Below are positions 10,578-24,000 of a stretch of 64,000 bases of DNA, one piece after another. The notes under the pieces are model-generated. The model made no database searches. It worked only from the letters and a program-made list of their open reading frames with translations, and had not been told where the DNA came from. The DNA is taken from contig NMRB01000046.1 of NCBI GenBank assembly GCA_002633025.1, forward strand, positions 241,734 through 305,733, given 5' to 3'. Source of the stretch: Notospermus geniculatus (lineage: Eukaryota > Nemertea > Pilidiophora > Heteronemertea > Lineidae). Every line of letters begins with the position of its first letter. Within the stretch, counting starts at the first letter, position 1. The position numbers were made by a program, and so were the translations under genes.

Positions 10578-11894
10578 CTTAAATCTCCACAAAAAACTCT
10601 CGACAATTTAGTGTCCTGATGATATTTTACTTATGGATGAAATATACCGGTATCAGTATGGCCAAATTCAGCTCAACCTGAAAGGCAATAATTGGGAGAT
10701 CAATATAAAAAACAACAGAAGCCTATATAGTAGGCCTACCATCGGGTAGCATGCCCTAGGTAGGCCTGTCAGGTAACCCTAGGCCAACTAGTGGGTAGGC
10801 CTAGGCTAGGCTGGTAGGGCCTATTCAATAGACCCCTTGCGCTTATCAGCCCAGGGTGTCAACATTAGCCTCGCCCTAGGGGGCCTAATGCATTTGTACA
10901 GTTGGCTCCTGTGCTTACCGTCGGCACAATGCACTAGGCCCAAGGTTTGTTTACACCTTCTGGCTGTAATGGCCGACTTGCGCAAGTGGTCTATGACGAA
11001 TGTGCCTGCCACCTCCGCACCTGGTATCCTTGGCCAACTTTGATTGAATGGCCTCAGCCTAAGTCGGCCTCGGTCAGCCAAGCAGCCCCTGCCAGGCCTA
11101 CCAGCCAGCCGGGTAGGCCTAGGCCTAGGCTAGGCTAGGCCTACCGCCGGTACTTTCGCTACCTTCTTACATGCTTACTCTAGCCTAGCTGTAGTGTAGG
11201 TCCCTATACAATTCAGACCTATAGCTAGGCCTACCTGTAGTAGTCTTAGGCCCCTACCTAGTCCTAATTTCAATTTCAATTTGGTTGGTCTTCAAGAACC
11301 CAAGAACATGAAGAAGGAACTCTGTACACTGCACCCAGTACACATGGCAGCATGCATGCAGTGCAGTGTCATGAGTGCTGGCTTCTTTTTCTTTTTTTTC
11401 ACTTTTTTGCTCATGCACTGCTGGACGTCTGGTGGTTTCCAGAGCAGGACTCACATCACGATTAGTCACATTTTGTTCATTCGGAATTGGACTTTCTGAT
11501 TCGAGTTTATGACGTGATAAAAACACGGAACTGATTCTGGGATTGGAAGTGAAGTGAAGTCATGGAAGTATAGCAGTCAGCACTGGTCAGTGTTGAGGGA
11601 AAATGGGGAATCCCCACTTTTCGTCTTGTTGACAGCACTACATGAAGATGTAATACTTTTACATTCCCTGTTGAAATTAAAAACATGAACAAAATATATT
11701 CCCCAAAATTCCAAAATATACCAATAACTAAGTAAGTACATCAATGGGAATCAATTTCAATATCAGGCAGGCATAGGAGGGCCTAAAAACGTTATCTTTC
11801 AATATGTTTCAACCAGTATTCAACAAATCACAGGTTTGTCCTTGATCTGAAATTTTTGGCTGAATTTGTTGCTAATTTCGCAGAAATCTCAAAA
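10578..11894. promoter_or_regulatory. Shared upstream region of the divergent caspase and NDUFB3 genes
   Basis: 1.3 kb between two head-to-head start codons. The stretch 10607-10713 is duplicated at the window's left edge. 10730-11260 is dense in AGGCCTA words. 11370-11410 is T-rich. No TATA box or other core element can be assigned with confidence. The region probably contains 5'UTRs and promoters of both genes. Confidence 0.4.
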
Positions 11895-12615
11895 ATGGGT
11901 GGAGGCAAACCCCCACCGGTTCCAGATTATAAGAGTTATAAAGTTGAAGGAATCAAAGAACTTGAAGAAGTTCAACGAATGTTGAAGGCTCGTGGTTTAA
12001 AAGACCCTTGGTTGAGGTGAGATTCCTGATGATCCCGTCTGCTCTGTCTGCTGTAGGCCTACATACATCAGTGCATGCTGTGCAGAAGGCCTGCCTACAT
12101 CTCATAGCGGGCCTAATACACTTGGATGGATGCATGTATGTAGTGAGTGCTGAAGCCCATCACTGTAAATCATGTACATTCCACCCCAAAATGAATGTGC
12201 ATTCAGAAATATACCGGTAGCTAATTGAATTGAAAATGAATTGTAGGCCTATTTTATTGTAGCACAGGAACTTGTACCACTAATTACGGGGGGGGGGGGG
12301 CTACCCTAATTAGCAGTACAAGTTCTTGTGATTGTAGCTAGCGTAGGCCTAGGGACAGGGTGTCTGTTGGCTACGGTAGGCCGAAAATCATGAAACATGA
12401 TCGCTGAACTAACTTGATATTAGTCAGACACTGCAGTATCCTTCTCTATCTTTCCTTTCAGAAATGAAGCATGGCGATTTGGTGAGGGACACTGTACACC
12501 ACTACAAGCCATGTACAGAACTGCATTCCGTGGCTTCAAGTGGGGCTTTGCTGCATTTGTGGTCACAATTGCTGTTGAAAAAATATTCAAGAAGGATGAC
12601 CATGGACATCATTAA
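11895..12615 (+). CDS. NDUFB3: NADH dehydrogenase (complex I) B12 subunit NDUFB3
   Basis: Accessory subunit of mitochondrial complex I, anchored in the inner membrane. Two coding exons, 11895-12016 and 12462-12615, are spliced GT-AG in phase 2 and give 91 aa (human about 98). The start ATG sits in AAAAATGGGTGGAG. N-terminal GGGKPPPVPDYKSYKVEGI and the ARGLKDPWLRNEAWRFG motif are characteristic of the family. A single hydrophobic helix (WGFAAFVVTIAVEKIF) near the C-terminus is the membrane anchor, and the protein ends in DDHGHH. The gene is divergent from the caspase and convergent with CASC3. The 445-bp intron holds a hairpin. Candidate poly(A) signals (AATAAA) lie near 13042-13050, 13404 and 13736. 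Confidence 0.93.
12263..12330. repeat. Hairpin with poly-G loop in NDUFB3 intron
   Basis: CACAGGAACTTGTAC..TAATTA (12263-12286) pairs with TAATTAGCAGTACAAGTTC.. (12307-12330). The loop is a run of G's. Near-perfect arms of about 24 bases suggest a very short foldback element. Confidence 0.55.
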
Positions 12616-15031
12616 CGGATGTGTTAAATAGGACCTTTTATTGGCAAACCAAATGAGTTCTAGACATCAATCATCACTGTGGACAGTGAATATTGCATAT
12701 TTTGGTGCAATGGTTTTATGAAGCTCAGTGGTGAGGACTCTGGAATTCTTCATGCTGCTAGAGACTATGACAAAATTGTAAATTAACTGTGTTGTTTATA
12801 AGCACTGACTTGGTGGACTCCATATCTACTATTTCACACATGGCATAGTATAGTGGAACAGGAATGACTTAGACCTGATTTTCTTAAAGGATTGCTGGCC
12901 TTTCACTGTGAAACTGTTCCAAGACGTCCTCCACACGTCGACAATTCATACATGCAGATGCAATGATTTCTTGGAATCATCTGTCAATCAGATACCGGTA
13001 CATGTAACTGAGACGACAATAATAGTTCACCGAGTCTTTATAAAATAATAAATTGATAGTAAAGTTACTGAAAGTGTACAGACTTGATTCTTGGTGCTTT
13101 CAAAACATGACTTGGGGAATGCCTGTCCGTTATGTGTGTTTAGGGGACAGCTTGCCAGTTTTGAGTACAACAGACTGAAGGATCTTATTTTCCCTTGCAA
13201 CAAAGTAAATATTACAAGAAATTCTTAGTGTATTGTGAACATTTATTATCTGCCTTATCTTGTAGTGCCTAGCATTCAATATAAAATGAGAACACACAAT
13301 ACTAGTAACCGTGACAACAAAGCTGAAGTACACAGCTAAAATTCCACGAAGGTTTCACATGATACAAGATACATGATATTGTTGCCTTGTAAAACTCGGG
13401 AGGAATAAAATATTATGGACCTGAAAACACAAGAATACAGGCTACTCTTAAAATGAATCTGAAGCCATTGCATTGGAAAAGGCCTCTCAATGACATGCTG
13501 AACATTACACCCTGTATTTTTCCAGCCTAATTTGGGTACCCCATTTTAGTCAAGGTGACAACCACGTGCACACCCACGCAATGGACATTTAGGAGCCAAA
13601 ATCCTGTCTAAACAGCTTACAAATTATTACTCCGTTGAACGTTACAATCAGCATGTAATTGAGAGGCCTGATCGGTGAATTTCACAGCAAAGCATGATGT
13701 TCCATTTTGTCATGATGCTCTGTACCTCTGATAAGAATAAAGATACGATCAAAAATGCATGAAATTTGAACAAAAAAAATTTATTTTGGACATTCCCTAA
13801 TTTGAGAGCTGACCATGCTACAAGAACACGACTCCTAACTGTCAGATCTCAAGTTAGGCTAGCCTTATCCTTGGTGAGTAGCATAAATCAGGCAAATCCA
13901 CTTTTCAAGAGCTCCCATCATATTGTCGACCAAGTCATGATTAAAACAAAGAATTTAACAAACCGCTATACATACAGTATATACAAGACATGAACTATCC
14001 CCCCTAAAGTTTCGTCCCCAATGAACACATTAATGAAGGCAATCATCAACAAATAAGCAGAGCAGACGCCGAGGCCCTCCGCAAGGCCCCACCACTCGTT
14101 CCAAGAATGCTACCGGTACTTAACATCTAGAAATGAAAGCATCGCAAGATTTGGTATCGCTGGATCAAATATTACAGTTTAAAGCGAACTGCACGGTGTG
14201 AATAGAGAATCAAATGCCGCCATCTTGAGTCTATTACCGTACAGTACTCGGATCGAGAATTTATTACTACTCCGAGCATATTTAGTCAACTGCCTTCAAG
14301 TAGCATTTAGAACATGGTCAACAGCAAATCTCGGGACGAAATCTGCTAAAATATGTGAAATTTGTAATTCTGAATTTGTGAATTTTATGGGCCGCAAAAT
14401 TATTCTGAGTGTCATTTTCACTTCTGCGATAAATTCCCTTTAAAGAACGTGTCTGCTACAAAAATGTCTGCATTTCCTGCTGAGGCACATCGAAAAATAC
14501 AAGTTTGGGTCAATTTCGAATGCAACAATAGTCGCGTCACGAAATGTCTACAAGTATTATTCAAGTTAAACACGCACTGAAATCACTTCATTAATATGCA
14601 AAACAGAGCAAACACAACTGGCAGTATTTCTACATTGAACATTACTTAGGGTGGCAACAATTAAATTTTCATCAGATATGATTGATAACACTAAAGAGTC
14701 TAAAGAATCTGGAAGAAGCTGTCCTCCCTGCATAGATGAAGAATATATGCAAAACTTTGGAAGTTAATCCAGAACTCCCCTCTCCTCCTGCACGTCGCAT
14801 GCATTCAATCAATCTTCAATATTTTGCATCCAGCATTTCACGACAGGCCGACAAGATCCAAACTCTTCGCAAGCCACAAACATGGTGCATCAAAAACGGC
14901 CCACGGAATGGACGCATCGTCAGTAACCATTTCCTTTTGCTACTCAAGTCCTCGAATATCACTTCTGATGCTTGAAACAAATGCATCGAATCAATTTTTC
15001 TTTTAAATCCAAATAGATGGCGCTACCAGCT
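12616..15031. other. Convergent 3' region of NDUFB3 and CASC3
   Basis: No coding sequence is supported. It is expected to hold both 3'UTRs. A plus-strand AATAAA at 13736-13741 and a minus-strand AATAAA (plus TTTATT at 13780-13785) lie about 40 bases apart. If both are used the transcripts nearly abut. The sequence is AT-rich and without obvious mobile elements, unlike most of the window. Confidence 0.4.
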
Positions 15032-18000
15032 TCACACCTTCGTCTCCACTGCCTCTGGCACGATCTTTATTTTCAAAGTGGGACTTGCTGGCGGTGCTGA
15101 CATCTCCGAGAGCACACCCACCTGACCGCGGACCTTGGCATCTCGCTTGACATCCTGAAACCAAATGGAGATTAATGAAGTCTTCAGAAAAAATGTCGGG
15201 AAAATGTTCCAAAGTATATGTGTCCCTCTCCCAAAGACTCTTGCGAAAGTTTACGAAATTTGGAGTCCCTTTACTTTTACTCCCTCTCCCAAAGAACTGA
15301 GAGTACATATTTCTAGAAATGCTCATGTGATGACCAACTGGTAAATGGAGGGCATCAACTCCAATGATATCAGTCGCATGCATGCCATTGGGCAAGACTT
15401 AAGTAGGGGAAACTTGAGCCCCCAGATAACCTGCCCCTTCAAAGAGTGTCCATTTTGATCCCCAAATACCGTAAACTGTGAAATTTTCGCGGCGCTAAAT
15501 GTTCGCGATTTTTGGGGTCTACGAATTCGCGAAGAATAATTTTTCGCGATTGAAACCCTTCAGCTTCATAAAACCTCAAGAACCAGTGATTTTTGCGCGA
15601 TTTATGTTCACGTTTTGATCCTCGAGCGCGAAAATAAAACGTACGCGAAAATATCACGGTTTACAGTATGTACACCATGATATAGCCCACATTCCACATT
15701 TGTGACCCTGTGCCACAAAACCAGTGTAAAGTCGCACGGAAAATGAGCCTAAACGTACTGACATGACACCAGGAGATAAAGACAGAGACAGGATCACTCA
15801 GACTTCACAACAGACAAACAACACTGAAATTGACAAATGTTACCCTCCACCACAAAACCAGTCATCAGTCACTCTGCGGTTGGCAAGTCGGGACCAATGC
15901 ATTTATCAATTTCAGTATTGTCTGCCTGTCTGTTGTGAAGTCTGAGCGATTCTATTTCTATCTTTATCTCCTGGTGTCATGCCGGTTTAGGCTCATTTTC
16001 CGTGCGACTTAACACTGATTTTTATAGCGGAGGGTCACATTTATCATTGCCGAAGCCAATTTTTTTGGAAATGAAAATATGTCAAAATCCTTGAAAGAAC
16101 ACTTTACCTGCACCGTTTAGTTATTGTCTTATGTTAGAACGGCTAGTGTAATTCTTTCTGTCTTCTGGAAACTAAAACACGAAAGGGGTAAAAAAATTAG
16201 GGAAGTACAAGCAAAAAATTGCGGCTAAGATATTTGGGGATCACTGAGAAGCTGCAAGAGTTGACGAAGATGGTTTCAGTTTTGGAGAGAACTCGGCCTA
16301 ACCTGATTTAGTTGGTGCCATGTCTTCATTGAGGCCGAGTATCCATAGGCTGGTCCCTTGTGGCATCTTCCCTTGTTCCGTGGACTCGAGCCGTTAGGAC
16401 AATGAGACCTGGCCTTGTGCCCTGTGGGAAGGGCCAGTTAGCAAATCAAACGTTCATTCTCTCTGATGGTAACACGCAAACAGGGAACAAGGAGACATGC
16501 CACAAGGGAACAGTCTATGGATACACAGCCTTAAAATTGCTGTCCATAAACGATGTTTACACTCTGACTGAAGCATTTTTTGCCAAGAACCAATATGTGG
16601 GCTGCTCAACGATAGTAGACAGATTTGAAGCATCAGATTGGCAAAAGTGCCGCCTGTCTTTTGACCTCAGTTTATCACCATGGGCAGAAAAGGGCTTGGT
16701 AGCAGATTTGCTGGACTGGATCAGGCTACCGTAGATTTTATGCTGATTTTATGAAACTGAAACTACCTTCACCCGCTCTGAATCCTGCCTGAATGGTTGA
16801 ATAAATTGTTAGGGAACAAAAGATGCATGAAAAAGCCAAATAAACAAATGAAAGTCTGAAATGATATAATGAAGGTTAGAAAATACCTACTGTAACTCGA
16901 ATATGCGACCCGCTCCAGCAAAACTAGGCGCATGTCGCAGGTGATCATCATTGGTCATCAGTTTACTCAACTATTATCACTGCTATCGACTACTGTTGTC
17001 AACCTGCAGAGACGTACATTTCAGCTCTTGTATTGTAAGGCCGTTAACCCTTTCCTCGGTTGCGACTTGCGCCTACTTTTGCTAGATCGGGTCACATATA
17101 AGAACGACGAAAAAGCGCTGAAAACAAAAATGTCCACAGCTCCTGTTTCGCAGCGGATTTTATTTAGGGACATTCAATACAGAGAAAAATAGCAGCAAGT
17201 CATGCACGAACCTGCAAAAATGACAGAAAACAGCAAAATCTGAGAATGTAAACAAACAATGGAAAGAATTCAACTGAGAAGAAGCAAATGATAGAGAGAA
17301 TGGCGGGTAAGATGTTATGTGTCGTGGACGGTCCGAACTGAAAAAGCTGCGTTCCTGTAAAATAATGGTCTCACAGGATCAGGGGCGACATGGTGAGTTA
17401 ATCATTAGCCTTGATCAAAAGGTTAACTCCATGCTGTTGATGTATGTGATTCTGACTTACGTCTGCCGTATCGACCTCAAGGTCACCTTGTTCAAGGTCA
17501 AGGTCATCCACACTCTCGGTTTGAGTCATTTCTGATTTCATTTCAGGTTCATTAGCTTTTTCAACGTTTTTTTCAGAGGTTTCAAGGTCCTGAAATTTGC
17601 CAGGATGCCGAAATATCAAGAAAAGTTAACAAAATGTTGATATGACTGATTTATGGAAAACATTATCAGAGTTCGAAATGCCTATGAGCAAAAACAGATA
17701 AGAGAGTCCTCTATCTATGTTTGCTTTGAGCCAACACGAAAAGTCGGTTACCAGCTACCCTGCACACTTCCTAAATAATGAGCAAGTTCAGTGCTTAAGG
17801 CCTCAACGTACTTTTACGCAGCGTTTGACAGAGAATACTTTGTTATTTTCCACCACGCTGACTCCATACAACGCGAGCATCTTAAAATAGCACCGCAATT
17901 CGGCCAATTGTGTGGAGGCATTTATAATCATTGAAAGGATTGCTTTATCAATGATGACAAAATAAACAGAAAAGTCGATGGATGAAAAAAATACGTGAAT

Positions 18001-21000
18001 ACTTGGAAAAATGAACCACTGAATATAAAGACCTTTTAGAAACCTCCCTGAAAACTTACCTGTGGATTTACGATAGGTATGGCAGCCTTGGGGCGTCTTG
18101 CTGGTGACCTTTTTGGACTCACCATCTGTTGGGCTTCTGGTGAATAATAAGTTGTACCTCCACGGCTGAACATCTCCTGATTGGACTGGAAAAGAATGCG
18201 GAATGATGAGTACTGCCCTCTAGTGGTAAAATGGAACATGAAGGCCTGGTGCCACTTTGGCCACCACGAGAGGCACACACAGGCAAGGTGCCACCGTGAC
18301 TACCAGGAGTGGCACATGAAGGCCTGGTGCCACCGTGACCACCAGGATTGGCACACGAAGGCCTGGTGCCACCGTGACCACCAGGAGTGGCACACGAAGG
18401 CCTGGTGCCACCGTGACCACCAGGAGAGGCACACAAAGATCTGGTGCCACCGTGACCACCACGAGAGGCACACAAAGATCTGGTGCCACCGTGACCACCA
18501 GGAGTGGCACACGAAGGCCTGGTGCCACTGTAACCACCAGGAGAGGCACACAAAGATCTGGTGCCACCGTGACCACCAGGAGTGGCACACGAAGGCCTGG
18601 TGTCACTGTGACCACCTTGAGAGGCACACGAAGGCCTGGTGTCACTGTGACCACCAGGAGAGGCACATGAAGGCCTGGTGCCACCGTGGCCACCAGGAGT
18701 GGCACACGAAGGCCTTGTGCCACCATGACCACCAGGAATGACACACGAAGGGCTGGTACCACTGTGACCGCCACGAGAGGCACACGAAGATCTGGTGCCA
18801 CCATGACCACCCAGAAGAGGTACACGAAAGCCTGTTGCCACCATGACCACCAGGAGTGGCAAATGATCTGATCGTACAGAATTTTTCAGTTTATGCTCAG
18901 AAATGGAAGGTACAGAATAACCATATGAAGATGACCTCTCGTTCAGTTGGTAGACCAGTGATTACCTTAGCCTGTTGTGCTGGTTGTGGGGGTGGCTGCG
19001 ACTGCGGGGCACTGGTGGGTATACCAGCACTCATCGACACAGGAATCTGCCCCACCATTGGGAACGGCGGGGGCGGGTACCCCATCACTGGCGTCACAAA
19101 CTGCCCTGGTATTATGTTCGGGGGCACGGTCTGGTTTCCGTTGGTTGCCATGGATACCGGTGGCGGGGGAAAGATACCCGGTGGACTGTTGATAGGTGGC
19201 GCATTGGCCCCAGCTGAAAGTGCACATCAATTCAAAGGTTACAGAAAACTTAACAGCTGATGACGGGGGGATCATAAACCAACACAAAATGAAATTTTTA
19301 TTCGCCGTGGGTTGGACTCACCTGGGACTGGATATGGCACACCCTGTGGCATCATGGGAGGTTGGAAGCCGGCAGGGGCATCTTGATTCCCTGGTGGAAA
19401 TATGGCACCTGGTGGGTAGCCTGCAAAAAACATGAATACTATCAAAAACTTGGCCACTTTCTCAAGCAGACTTTGGAAAGAAAAGACAAATTAACAGAGG
19501 ACCCTACACCCCTTAACGGTCAAGAAATCTCCGATTCTATCAAGATTTACTCACCATTTCCCGGCCCGTAGTACGCCAACTGCTCCTGCTGTGTGTAATT
19601 CACGTCACCCAAGTTCCGCTGTCGCTGTGACGAGTAGCGTTTGGGACGGGTCTGGTTAGGATCATGTTTTGATGACGTGTCTGTCTGTGGGGGGACAGAC
19701 TTCTGATCTTGTGGTGGCCTCTTTTGGGACTTGGGGGCCTTCTTATCAGGGACTGGAAAAAGTTACAACAAGACTGAATTGAGAGGTGAGCATGAAATAT
19801 GGCACTGTTAGCTCCAATCACAACATCGGACAATATGATGTATAGCAGTAGGCAACCGCAGCCCCCCCCCCAATACAGGATATTCCTCTAAAAGGGTGCA
19901 ACACCTGACGGGACAGCATTCATGAGGTTTTGAGGCGAGACGAAAAAAAATCAGATTGTTTCATGACGTCATGATCGCTGAGACAACCGGATTTTTTTTC
20001 GAGTCACGTCATGCGTTCAGAAACGATGTGTGGGACGTCATGATGCTGTCCCGTCAGGTGCTGCGCTCTTTTGGAGTGATAGAGTCTATTTTATTTCTCG
20101 GCAATTCTGGACGCTTAGAAACGAGGACTCCTAAGCCTAAGAATCCATTCACGTGATTTTCTTGCCGCAGACGCTCGAAAGCATTGTTTGTTTCCGCCGC
20201 GTTGGTCCTGGACAAAGGATGCGACATCACGCGGCACGAAAATCGCGTGAATGGATTCTTAGCCTTAGGGAGTCAGATGGAAAACATGAAGTTTACCTGT
20301 TGTATCTGTCTCCTCCAGATGCATGTTATCAATCTGTCGTTCAATATTCGCCACTCGACTGTTTAAGTGACTTTCCTGATTCCGTCGGCCACTGTAATTT
20401 TTGCCGCGCCTATCGCGTGAATAAGATTTTTTCTCCTGGTTCACACCAGGTGGCGTATTAGTGTCTCTAGCAGGTGAAGCAGATCGGGTTTCCCGTTTGT
20501 ATTCAGTTTTTATCGCTGGGGGGCTAGGTCTAGAGTTTTCATGATGACTTTGAACACGCGAGTCATTGCGAGAGTCCGGACTGTTCTTATAATTGCTATT
20601 AGTCCATTGTTTCTTTGGTCGTTGCTCCGGCCTCGAATCCAACCTCGGTTCTGACTTTGACCTTGTTGAAGCCTGTTCTCCCGGAGTTGGCCACTGCTCA
20701 GGTTGTTTTCCAGGGGCCTCATATTCTAATTTTACAACAAATTTATCATCCTTCGTCTCCGGGGAGCTCTGCACTTCGACCTGTCGGTGAATCACTTCCC
20801 GGTCCCTCTCAGAATGATCGTTACCTCCATGCACCCCGGGTTGCGACGACTCGAATCTTCTGCCTCGGTTTGAAAACTGTCCCCGACCACCTCTACCACG
20901 CGTACCACCTCGTTTATTACCACCTCGCCGAACATTATCATAACTATTATGTAAATCTCTATTCGAGTGTTTTTCTTGGCGGTAGTTCCCGTGGTTATTT

Positions 21001-24000
21001 GGTATATCTTGTCCGCGGTTATTGTGGTAATCGCCATCCCGTCGATAATTGCCCTGTCCGCGGTTATTGTGGTAATCTCCATCCCGGCGATAATCACCAT
21101 CTCGGTTATAAGATTTCTCTATACGCTGACCGCGGTCAACGAAGTCACCTAATTTTCTCCGACCACGCGACCCCCTGCAAGAGAAAGTAAAGTATCTATA
21201 TTATAATTGACGGTGGCGCTTTAACTTCGAACACGAACTCCTCCGTGGTTTGTGATCGAAATGGCACCATTTTCACAGGAAGTGTTGAAAATGACATGGG
21301 GGTGGCCCTTAAGCGGGTGGCATTACATTTTTTTACCCTTAAGCGAATAAAATGCAGGAAGAAACTTCCAATGATTTGCAATGCCCACTAGCCTGGTTTC
21401 GCTGGCCACCGTGTAGATGGNNNNNNNNNNNNNNNNNNNNNNNNNNNNNNNNNNNNNNNNNNNNNNNNNNNNNNNNNNNNNNNNNNNNNNNNNNNNNNNN
21501 NNNNNNNNNNNNNNNNNNNNNNNNNNNNNNNNNNNNNNNNNNNNNNNNNNNNNNNNNNNNNNNNNNNNNNNNNNNNNNNNNNNNNNNNNNNNNNNNNNNN
21601 NNNNNNNNNNNNNNNNNNNNNNNNNNNNNNNNNNNNNNNNNNNNNNNNNNNNNNNNNNNNNNNCAGGCTATTTTATATTATCCATACATCAACAATGCCA
21701 ATGCTACGGTAGGTCTGTTTATTCTGGCCAGGAATAGGATCATCGGTGGTGCAATGGATATCAATTACGGTATCAAAAGCCCATCAGGTCTGGGAAAATC
21801 AGGTCAGGAGGTTGTTTGATAAACAATAACAAAAATCAAAGGTGAAGCAGAGGGCAAGAATTTGGAGCGGACGGTACCTTGATATTTGATATATCAAATA
21901 TCAAAAAAATCGGCACGGGAGCTAAATGTTGGGATGGGCGGTGATGATAAACAAGTAATTTATGTTGAATGGCCTAATGCACAGAGTGATCGCCAGCATG
22001 GACTGCGGAACACGGAAGAATTCAAATTGAGAGGCAAGAGAACCATGCTTCATTGGAGAAATAAGGGGCCTCAATTGATTATTTCAACCTACCGCCCTCT
22101 GCCACCACCACCTCCACGCATCCTGGGTAGGGGGCCATCTGGTGGCTTGTCAGATGACCTGATATCATAGCCATAAGCTGCGATGATTTCCTCGCGAGTC
22201 TTGGGCGCCTGGAGATCATCAGCGAAGCGATCGTGCAGCCATTTTCCTTCATCCTTCCACAGTTTCTTTTTTGGCCTGAAAACCAAATTTTTATCGAGAT
22301 TACATATGTTTCATTGTCGTTACTTTCACTTCACACAGTTCCACAAAACCTAGACCAGGAAAAGTAACACTTTCACTACAGTTTCATACACGTCCCAAAT
22401 CCTACAGGAACCCCGTCACATAGGTATTCATTGGAAAGTACTCTCTGAGAGCTATCCAGTGACTACCTATACGACTGGTTTCAGGCGCCATTCAAGGGTT
22501 TCTGTGTACTCTTTCATGCTTGGGTTTGGCTGCGACTGAAAGGGTTGACATCTAAATCATGACCACTTTTCCCTTAAGGGCTCCGCAGACTGGCGATTTT
22601 TCGAGCGATTTTCTAGGCGACCGCCCTTGCGACCACAGAGGCGACTGAACATATTTTTAGTTTTTTTAGTTTTGTTGACTCGTTTGCGACAAATGCTTAT
22701 TTGGAAGGTCAGTGATGTCGTGGATAACATCACTGATCGACCTCAAAGGTAATTATTGCAGGCGACGTAGTAGTCGCATCGGTAGTCGCCCCTATTTTAG
22801 TCGCCAGTGTGCGGAGCCCTTTACTCAACATCACAGTTAAACCTACCAAATCCTGATATCTTATAGAAACGCTAACACATAGGTATTCATTGGAAAGTAC
22901 TCACTGAGAGCTTTCCAATGAATACCTATGTGATGGTTCCAGGGTGACTTTCAAGCTTTTTTGCATATTTCTATTTTTGACAAACTTGGCCTTTTGGCAA
23001 TGAAAGGGCTGAATACCACCATTAAGTAAAAACTGGACAATCCCACTAATTCTCTGCCACCTACCTTTGTTCCTCCTCCTTGAACTTCTCTTCCGACATC
23101 CTGGTGTCATGTTCGTAGAACGCACCACGGCGAGGGATGTACGCTGGATTCTGCTTGTCCTCATCATCATCCAAATGCTCCTTGTTCTCATCGGGTTGTT
23201 CCTGCAAAATAAGATTCAAAATTTTGATCACTTTATTTGAGAGGAAGAGTCAAGGTCAGAAATCTTAAAATTAGACCGGTACGAGTCATTCTTTATAGTG
23301 AGTATTTCTTAGGCCTAGGATTCGTATTAGATCTATCCGCCTGGCCGAAGCCACAGCATTGGCCCTGGCAGGTAAGTATGGACGAGGCCATCTCAAGCTA
23401 CTCATGTTCCTCACTTGGATGGGGTCTTTTACTTGCCCTTGCAAAGGCACAAGGTACAAGGCACCACGGCTTACTGTCCCATGCGACGGATGTGAAGAGC
23501 CAGGGATAGTTGTTCCCATATGGTCCGGGCTGGATTCGAACCCGGACCTGCCACTTGCTGAGCGGATGTGATAACCACTCGGCTATCAGGCTCCTCAAGG
23601 TCTAGTAGTACTGGTTGATTCAACACCAGCAAACGTACATTCAGTAGATGCTGAAGACTAATGCGGGTGATCCACTGACTTGGCGACGTGTTTACGATCA
23701 GTTGGCGACTTGTTCACGACGGCAGTCGTGAACAAGTCGTCAACTCGTCGTCAACTAGTCGCAAACTGATCGTAAAGAAATGGCGTGACGTTGAAGCTGA
23801 TCCACCGAAAAAAATACGTCTGCTACAGAGCAAACTTTACGACGAGTTGACGACTAGTTTGCGACCAAATCAAACATGTTTGATCTCGTCGTAAACTCGT
23901 CGCAAACTAGTCGTCAACAAATTTCAGTCGTGAACGAGTCGCAAACCCGTCGTGAACGAATCGTGAATGATGATCCACCTGCCACGATTTTTCGTCGTCA

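Noticed and set aside
16360-16734. 124-codon plus-strand frame as a gene
   Set aside because: It lies across an inverted repeat in a CASC3 intron and has no recognisable domain.
18119-18862. 247-codon minus-strand frame and overlapping long frames over the 39-bp repeat
   Set aside because: The unit is a multiple of three without stops, so several frames are open on both strands. None is in phase with the CASC3 exon, whose own acceptor lies at 18186.
20615-21190. 191-codon plus-strand frame
   Set aside because: Antisense shadow of the CASC3 RG-rich exon, repeated in unit B for the same reason.
21352-21819. 155-codon plus-strand frame
   Set aside because: It crosses the 243-base N gap and has no protein features.
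23522-23600. Functional tRNA gene on the minus strand
   Set aside because: A and B boxes are present, but acceptor-stem pairing and anticodon arm are poor and a shared SINE tail follows.
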